Assembly: GCA_001683735.1 (NCBI GenBank)
Contig: LUGG01000011.1
Coordinates: 1,116,001-1,180,000 of the forward strand
Direction of reading: 5' to 3'
DNA length: 64,000 bases
Source of the DNA: Grifola frondosa
Taxonomy: Eukaryota > Basidiomycota > Agaricomycetes > Polyporales > Grifolaceae
The notes beneath the pieces are model-generated. The model saw nothing but the letters and a program-made list of their open reading frames with translations. It was not told where the DNA came from and made no database searches. The position numbers and the translations under genes were made by a program. How positions within the stretch are numbered: position 1 is the stretch's first letter; every line of letters begins with the position of its first letter. Shown here piece by piece: positions 57,396 to 64,000 of this stretch.

Positions 57396-58113
57396 TTACA
57401 GAGAGTGGACATCTTGTTCTAGGATGGGGGGCACATAAGCGGGAAAATCTATGCAGATATGTATGAAATACGTACGGATACCCCACACATGCGAGCGGAG
57501 ATCGAGGAATTCTGTGAGTGCAGAAACCGGTCAGTAGCACAACGCTGAAATCAAGATACCTAGCTCACCGACATGTAGACCATCATACAACTTTTTCATC
57601 TCCGCCCGCACCCTGGAGACATCCTCCTTTGTAGCCGAAGAATCACTCAGGGCTTTCAGGTCCTTCTCGACTGCCTCAATCCTCCTTACATGCGCAGAAA
57701 CCTAAGAGAGTCATGCAATCGGTACATCACGCATCGGCGGTAGATACACTATGGTTTACACACCTTCTGCGTGCTCACTTGCAACTCCTCCACGCTAGCC
57801 TGCAGCGCTGCGGATGCTTGCTTGTACTCGTCCAGAAGGTGATACGCAGCGAACGAAGCGGCAAGAGAGAAGCCAAACAAGAACCCTACGATGCTAGCAC
57901 AATCATAGGATGTTCAGCACTGGCGACGCGTGGTTCTTGGAGGACATCGTACCCTCCACGGAATGCGCCGACGGGTTTCTTGGGAGCGGCTATTGTCCCA
58001 AGGTCGGGTGCTGCTGCATCGCGAACGACCCGGGTTGTCGAAAGGAGACGCCTAGAAGAGTGCACTGAGGCTGCTCGCGCCGCCGAGAGGCAGCGTGTGG
58101 ATAGAGAGGACAT
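57396..58113 (-). CDS. Mitochondrial single-span membrane protein with coiled coil, unknown function
   Basis: Four exons (58113-57953, 57893-57764, 57701-57569, 57511-57396; introns 59, 62 and 57 nt) give 179 aa in frame. The N-terminus is a typical mitochondrial presequence (MSSLSTRCLSAARAASVHSS, then RRLLSTTRVV). A transmembrane helix follows, GFLFGFSLAASFAAYHLL. Then comes a heptad-rich segment, QASAALQASVEELQVSTQKV and VRRIEAVEKDLKAL, and a conserved KKLYDGLHVEFLDLRSHVWG. The pattern recurs in fungal mitochondrial proteomes without an assigned role. The stop at 57396 assumes no further splice after HVWGI; a GTACGT there could extend the gene leftward. Confidence 0.8.
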
Positions 58114-58325
58114 CGTGGCTGATAGACAACTCAGTGACGGAGATTACGGAGTGCATGTCGCGGAAACGCGTCGTCCGAAAAAGGAAACCCTCTTCATCAC
58201 TTATTCAACAACACTTGCATTCCAACTTTTGACAAGCTTTAGCTACAACCCACTTCGAAGCATACCAACATAGGGTAATCTGTGAATTTTCAACAAATTC
58301 TTTTTTGGAAAACGCCAATACTAGA
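58114..58325. promoter_or_regulatory. Divergent promoter region, mitochondrial protein / POP1
   Basis: 212 bp lie between opposite-strand start codons. The gap must carry both promoters and 5' UTRs. No site is individually assigned. Confidence 0.5.
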
Positions 58326-61300
58326 ATGCCACCAAAACGCAAGGAAAATGGCCACACCGACGAACTCAGTGGCCGTGAACGGAAGAAACAGAAGACAGCG
58401 GCTGCGCGTACCATTGCTGTACAACCCGGAGCTTCGGGTGCTGCAGAAAATGCGGTCGCTGGGCCGTCGAGGTCGGTGAGGTTTGATAGTGAGTTGGTAC
58501 TTGTTTCTGTGCTAGACTACATCGCGAACACGGACTTTTGCGTTCATCAGGCATGAAAGGACTGCCAGGTTCATTGGATGTTGAGAGGTTTGCCGAGGTA
58601 TATTTCTGCTTCCTCTACCTGAGATGCCCCTGTATGACCCAGCACCAGGCTCGAGCGTTTGAAATCAATGCTATGCATGAAGCCATGCAAAATGCGAGGT
58701 CTGCGACTCGACATGCATGCAACACATTCATCAGAACTGACATGTATTAGGTCGAATTCCACTCAGAGAGCCTGGCAACAACTTCCCAGGCACCTGCGTC
58801 GCAGGGCCGCCAGCCACGACGTGCGCCGCGTTCCTCTCCGCTTGCGAGATAAAGCCCGTGCAGAGGTGGGTTATTGGGTATATGTCGCAAAATTGTGTCC
58901 TCATCCGCTCCGCAGATGGATCCCGTTCGTCGAAAGGCTCTGGGTCGTTCTATGCCGAAACGCGGCAAGGCCAAACGGGTGAATCGCACGACGGAACTCC
59001 TTAGGCGACAACGTGAGTATCATGATACGTTGATTCTTTACCATGACTTACTCGAATATTTGTCAGGCAACAAAACCTGGCTTGAAACGCACCTCTGGCA
59101 TGCGAAGCGAATGAAGATGGAAAATATGTGGGGCTACAGGCTGGTATTTGCTTTCACGTGGCCTTCATTGTGTCTGTCCTTACTTGTTTTCATGCAGGCG
59201 GTACAACCAACCGAAAAGTCGTTCCGACCGTCTCACAGAGCCTCCATTCACGGTTCCATCCTTCATGATGCATCTTATTATATGTTTATCGAGGTCAAGG
59301 GACCAGAGGATATTTTGCGCCAGCTGTTAAACAGTTGCTGTGACCATCAAGGCCCTGGACCGGGTGCTCAGAGGTGAGACATCTTGACATACAATGCTAC
59401 CTGAATGCGTTTAATGTGTCGATCAAAGGTTTCTCACAGGGGCGCGGACATTTGACACGCATATCTACAAGTACCGGTCGTATCCTTTTGACCTGATCGC
59501 ACCCGTCACAATCATGTGGCAGCCATTGGCGACTCCGACAAACTCTAAGCAAGGCAGGGGACCCCAAGCTGAACAGCCTGCACCGTCAAACGGCGACAAC
59601 CCACGTAACCAGCGAGCCGGGGGAAAGGGGAAAGGCCAGGCAGCAGTTGAAGGTGCTACGACCACATATCAGCCTAAGCCAGCAGAAAATACGCGCACAG
59701 TTTGGGTTAGAACGCACCCGGCCGTTTTTGACAAGGTTCACGAGGCCCTGCGATATTCCGCATCTTTTGCACTTGAAGCAGCAAAGAATGCGGGTCCGAG
59801 CAACAGAGTTGCTGAGGTGGAGTTCGTCGATTTGAGAGAAAAGATGAACATCTTTGAGATTATGGGCCCCAAGTCGAGCCAGATCATTAAAGGTGCTCTG
59901 AAGCCAGTGCTGGAGGACAAACGAGCCGATTTCAAAAAGGTACGTTTGCACATCCAGAATTGGTACAGGATGCTGATGGATATTATTATTAGTTTTGGCA
60001 GTCGCTAAGTCGACTTCAGTCTACCGGGTCTGTTCCTCGAGGCATGGTCATTGGCCTCACAGTCTATGACCCTCGACTGAGGTTTGTCGATATTTTCTGT
60101 TCCCAGTGCAGGGTGCTGACATGTTACGCAGCTTTCCGCCAAAGAATGCTAAAGTTGACCTCGATACCCAAGGCCAGCCGAACCTTTCACCACCTTTATC
60201 CGTCTTCCCCTCGTCTACTCTCGCCCAGAGCGAAATCTGGGATGAAGATATAAGACTCGGCCTCAGAAGACCGCGGTATAAAAAGAAGGACATCGATCAA
60301 CGACGATCTAACGTGAACTATAGCTTTTCATTATGTTCTCATAAACAAAGCTCATTGCATACTATCAGAATTTGGTTCCGGGTACCCCTTTACAGGCGAC
60401 CCAGAAAGACGCCCGAATTCCTGTCATTTTGATCCAGCGATCCATAGAGAACTCTTCGTCAACGTCCCAATCGCCATCCTACCAGACTGACGACTCCCCA
60501 TCGATCCATGGCTGGACACTCATCATCCCTCAAGGTTGGGGAATGCCCTTCTTCTCTTCCCTGACATATACAGGCACTCGCGTAGCTGGCCAGCGCGAGC
60601 GACAGACTCAATCCTTCGAAGCTGGCTGCGCGTATTTCCCTCGCGACTACCCTTCTACAGCTTCCTATGATATGTATGCGGATAATCGAGAGGAAGAGGA
60701 TCGCGGGAGATGGGAGCGGAAGCCGCCGGCGAAGAGGACCAACTTTGACAAGGTCGGCTCGAGGAGTCCGTGGAAACCGGATTGGAGGGTGGTTCTGGGA
60801 TTGGAAAAGCCACCTGCACAAACAGGCTCAGGAGGTGACGGCGACGCTGAGATGATTGCTGCGCAGAGGGAAGATGTTCCAGTTGCCACGGCAGCCGTCC
60901 CAGCTGCCGAAGGTGAGAAGGAGAAAACGATCCCTCATTGGCTTCTCCGCGGCGTGGACGTGCCTTCCATCATCGAAGATTTGTTGTCGATGCTGAACCC
61001 TGCGGCGGGGTTGCTTGATCATATCAACAAGGCTCGTTTCAAGCGCAAGCAGGACCCACTGGATGCTAGTGTACGGGCGGATGAGCTGTGGAAGGGTGCG
61101 TTAGTTCAAGTGAAGGTTGAGCTCTGCGCAAGGGGATCTCCAGATGACTTGGCGGCGATATACGGTGTGAATGACGAGGAGGCAAGAGAGTGGGTCAAGG
61201 CAGAGACAGCGAGGAAGAATGGTACCGCGTTGATGGATGACGGGCCCAACGAGACTGATGTACGTTCGGAATTTCTGCTCTCTGTCAGCGCTAAGCTTCA

Positions 61301-61603
61301 CTTTTGCTTTGATGGATTTGTATAGCTTTCACAAGTGATTCCGCCGGAAGAAGCTATTCTTGGCTATGTCACATCCGGCAACTTCTCCCTTTCTCGAGGT
61401 GAAGGATATGCAATCGGCGCTATACCTATTGCTCGGCTCTTTGAACTGAAGCATCAAGCACGCAGGTTGGCCCCTCTTACCTGATTGCTAGTCACATTGG
61501 GCTTATTTCATTTCTCAGACTTCGTTTCGATTCTATAATGCTGGTGAAAGTCAGAAATCGCGAGGAACTCGTTTGCCGAGCCGCTCATATCGGGCTTCTC
61601 TGA
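58326..61603 (+). CDS. POP1: RNase P/MRP protein subunit Pop1
   Basis: Thirteen exons sum to 2,613 nt and 870 aa without a frame break. Pop1 is the large protein scaffold of RNase P and RNase MRP in the nucleus and nucleolus, binding the catalytic RNA for 5' tRNA and pre-rRNA processing. A basic Lys/Arg-rich head (MPPKRKENGHTDEL) precedes the Pop1 core: ARAFEINAMHEAMQNAR, QRAWQQLPRHLRRRAASHDV, RRVPLRLRDKARAEMDP, TWLETHLWHAKRMKM, WGYRLAVQPTEKSFRPSHRA and HGSILHDASYY. The POPLD domain begins near residue 547 (HGWTLIIPQGWGMPFFSSL, EAGCAYFPRDYPSTASYDMY). The C-terminal domain has GYVTSGNFSLSRGEGYAIGA and IMLVKVRNREELVCRAAHIG. Exons: 58326-58488, 58551-58597, 58649-58698, 58751-58865, 58916-59012, 59067-59143, 59198-59373, 59429-59939, 60002-60081, 60132-60312, 60369-61259, 61326-61465, 61519-61603. 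Confidence 0.95.
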
Positions 61604-61713
61604 AATGTATGGTCATATGATCATACAGTCTCAATGCATTCCATTTACTCGAAGGACCGATACTCCATCCAGCTATGGAACTTCCCAATATTATCAACGT
61701 ACATAAGATCTCC

Positions 61714-63706
61714 TCAAGGCCTATCAGGTTGACTGTCTAGTGGCTGCCTATTCAGCTTGTGCCAGATAAATTGAGCACCGTACCAAATGCAGACTACAGC
61801 GACAAAAGAGCCCACAATAACTGCTCCTATATAACCGGAATTATCGTTCGCCTGCAGAAATCGATACATTGTCAATAATAAAACGAATTGCAATGGAGCT
61901 GACCTTGAACCAGAATCTCCACCACCTGCCTGCAATACCTCCCCCGTCCTGTGCATCAGCAGCTGTTTGGCATGAGCGACAATTATTCCCAATTAGGCCC
62001 ATCGTGGTGATCAGCGATATGCTGGAGAAATGTCGAGTCGCTGCATGCTCTTAGGTGTGTGGAGCTGATGCTCACCTGAATGCCACCAAGATGCTCATAA
62101 CAGTGAGGATTACACTGAGATTCGACATCGTGTTACGTTTTACTCGCAACTTGCGGCGCAAACTATCGTGCTCTGCAGTCTCGGCCACAAGGATTTCTAC
62201 GGCTTCCTTCTTACTTTCTTCGCCACCGATGGAAACACCCTTACATGGCGGTTCCGCAACACTGAAAGGATCAACTATCTCTGCTTCTGCGACAGGATCC
62301 ACAATCGGGGGATTCCCGACTTCTGCGGTTGGTCTGCATTCGAATATGGCGAAGGAGCGTTCTGGGAAGCCAGCATAAGAGTATAACATGAGAATTGAGT
62401 CGACTGAGTCGATCAACGTCATGCCCACTGTGAAAAGCAACTACAACGGCGTTCAGAGCCAACTGACTTGGGATGAGCAGAACTTACTGGGAGAATCACG
62501 ATGTCGCCAGGGGAAATGTGTTCCCCTTTCGGGCCCTTCTTTGCGATAGCAGATACAGCCAACAGTGCAATCGAAGAAGCGGTGTCGAATCCTGTAGATG
62601 ATATCGACATGAGTACATCGCAAGCGTTGTTGATGCAAGTCGAATTCACCGAATCCAAACAATACGCCAACGGGGTACATCTTCCACGGGCGATCTACGA
62701 ATGTCACGACTGGGCCCAGGAGCTTCATCATCAGTGTGTTTCCTTGAAGAGGATAGTCTGCGTCATGTTCGTCATCATCTTCTGGAACGCCTTCGGTGTC
62801 TTCTGCACACATGTTATTTCGCTTTTTCTGCTATACGTGGTTGAATCAGTTCATAACATCCGAGGTCATCAGTCATACCCTTCGGCGCTTTGATAGGATC
62901 CTCCACAGAATGATAGAATTGGCTAGGCCCACGATGAACAGAAAAGATGCGCTCGCGGCCGATCCTTCGAAACGTGTCAGTAAAATAGAAGGTGCCGCAT
63001 GGTAATCAGCTTTACCAACAATGCCTCCCACTCTGCCGACGCCGTCAATTTTATCGTATACATCAGTACTTATAGCTATAGCTACATTCTGAAAATAACA
63101 TAGGTCAACAGAAATGTCACAAGATTATTAATCCACTGACCACAACAATTACAATTGTGCTATGTCCGAGGGAGAAAAACAATCCGCATGTCACTGGTAA
63201 TTGGCCCATATTCAACAGAGTTCGCGTCGCATTATCAATAGCACTTGGAAGCGGAGTCAAAATCATTCCATTCTAATATCCGCGGATCAGCTTCACTGAA
63301 TATCAATAGAGAATTGAATCACGCACCTCGATTGATATCAGCGGCGATACCTGATGTGGTCCGCATCGAGAGCTATGGAACAGGTCTGTCTATATATGGA
63401 AGTTTCATTATGCGGGTGCCAACGCACCATGTCTCAGGCCAATTGTCTGTGAAATGGAAGAGGCTGTACGTCAAGATAACGGACCAGGGGACAGGGTTTG
63501 GACGAACTCACCCAAGCAAGCAGGGCTAGACTCAAGATTGACCGTGTGCTCGAATTTCGCCCGAACAGAATTGCACAAGCAGTCCAGCAAACGACATTTG
63601 CGACAAGCTCCAGCGTAATCAGGAAAAAAGATCTTCCAAAAAGTGTGAGCCGAGGGAACGCCTGGAAGCCGCTCAGCCACCATCGGATGATACTACCGTT
63701 TGGCAT
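61714..63706 (-). CDS. NiCoT nickel/cobalt transporter
   Basis: Eleven exons encode a NiCoT-family permease (458 aa after one correction), importing Ni2+ or Co2+ across the plasma membrane or organelle membrane; urease is the usual nickel client. The signature RHALDADHIS, the Ni-binding helix, is formed by two micro-exons (63446-63428, 19 nt; 63372-63351, 22 nt). Then follow AIDNATRTLLNMGQLPVTCG with LFFSLGHSTIVIVV, FLFIVGLANSIILWRIL, YPVGVLFGFGFDTASSIALL, and LLFTVGMTLIDSVDSILMLY with SYAGFPERSF. A polar loop and two further helices complete the protein. Exons 6 and 7 (62964-62879, 62802-62650) are out of phase by one base; an extra G in the GGG at the exon 6 donor (62878-62880) would give RR-EDTEGVPED. 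The start is ATG 63706; upstream codons in the frame lack an ATG. Confidence 0.9.
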
Positions 63707-64000
63707 GACTGGCCAGTATTTTAAAGCGGGCGAAGAAGACACAGAAAAGCAAAACGGAAAAGAAGTCGTGCAAAAATGGGACTATGTATATAGCCTAGGC
63801 AGAGCGGTGGCGCGTGTCAAGAGCTAGTCAGAAAGCGTCTTCTCGTGAAGACTTGAAGGACTTATCGTATGTACTTATCAGAGAGGGTGAACAAGAACAA
63901 GCGCCCGTATACATTGCGATCGAAGTTCTCGATCAGTGTGATCTCAGATTGACAGTAGCTCTTGCCGCTTGCTGGTGCTCTACTACTTATCTAATGCGGG
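63707..64000. other. 5' flank of the NiCoT gene
   Basis: 294 bp to the window end. A plus-strand frame through 63498-63827 is the antisense of NiCoT exon 1 and not a gene. No other feature is seen. Confidence 0.5.

Overview
The window reads as nuclear DNA of a filamentous basidiomycete, most likely a wood- or litter-decay Agaricomycete. The evidence is dense genes broken by many 41-107 nt GT-AG introns, a DUF6534 membrane protein, a PA-TM-RING ligase, a PPPDE-thioredoxin-PUL fusion, a secreted 'CDDANDPNGC'-type protein and KDZ-associated CxC cysteine-cluster ORFs. Identities come from motif recognition by eye; no database search was run.

Layout. 1-9.1 kb is a euchromatic arm: the last exon of an unknown gene, a tail-anchored heme oxygenase, a three-finger CCCH protein and a PA-TM-RING E3 ligase. 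9.1-25.0 kb is a gene-poor, AT-rich block with CpG almost absent (1,938 bp at 9312-11249 without one CG). It holds a degenerate 42-bp tandem repeat, traces of old coding sequence and, at its right edge, a 2.36-kb foldback element with about 0.83-kb inverted arms. 25.5-26.9 kb is a sterol C4-decarboxylase-type ERG26 gene with two frame breaks. 27-38 kb is a transposon graveyard: a WPN/MYARD-type repeat ORF, a 5'-truncated Ty3/Gypsy pol and a CxC5/CxC6 KDZ-associated gene, several of them carrying in-frame TGA where a CGA is expected. 38-64 kb returns to genes: PPPDE-TRX-PUL, a small unknown gene, DUF6534, CDC123, a secreted nuclease, a full-length young Ty1/Copia element (49786-54902, near-identical LTRs, 5-bp target duplication), a small secreted protein, a mitochondrial inner-membrane protein, POP1 and a NiCoT nickel/cobalt transporter.

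Functional threads. The host genes form no pathway cluster: heme turnover, mRNA binding, endomembrane ubiquitination, sterol synthesis, eIF2 assembly, RNase P/MRP, metal import and extracellular nucleic-acid digestion. Two intergenic gaps (45017-45291 and 58114-58325) are compact divergent promoters. The strongest genome-level signals are CpG-to-TpG decay of the repeats, the foldback element with stacked hairpins, an LTR placed to read into the nuclease gene, and a set of single-base homopolymer indels in otherwise conserved genes (ERG26, CDC123, nuclease, Copia, NiCoT). The indels look more like assembly error than biology.
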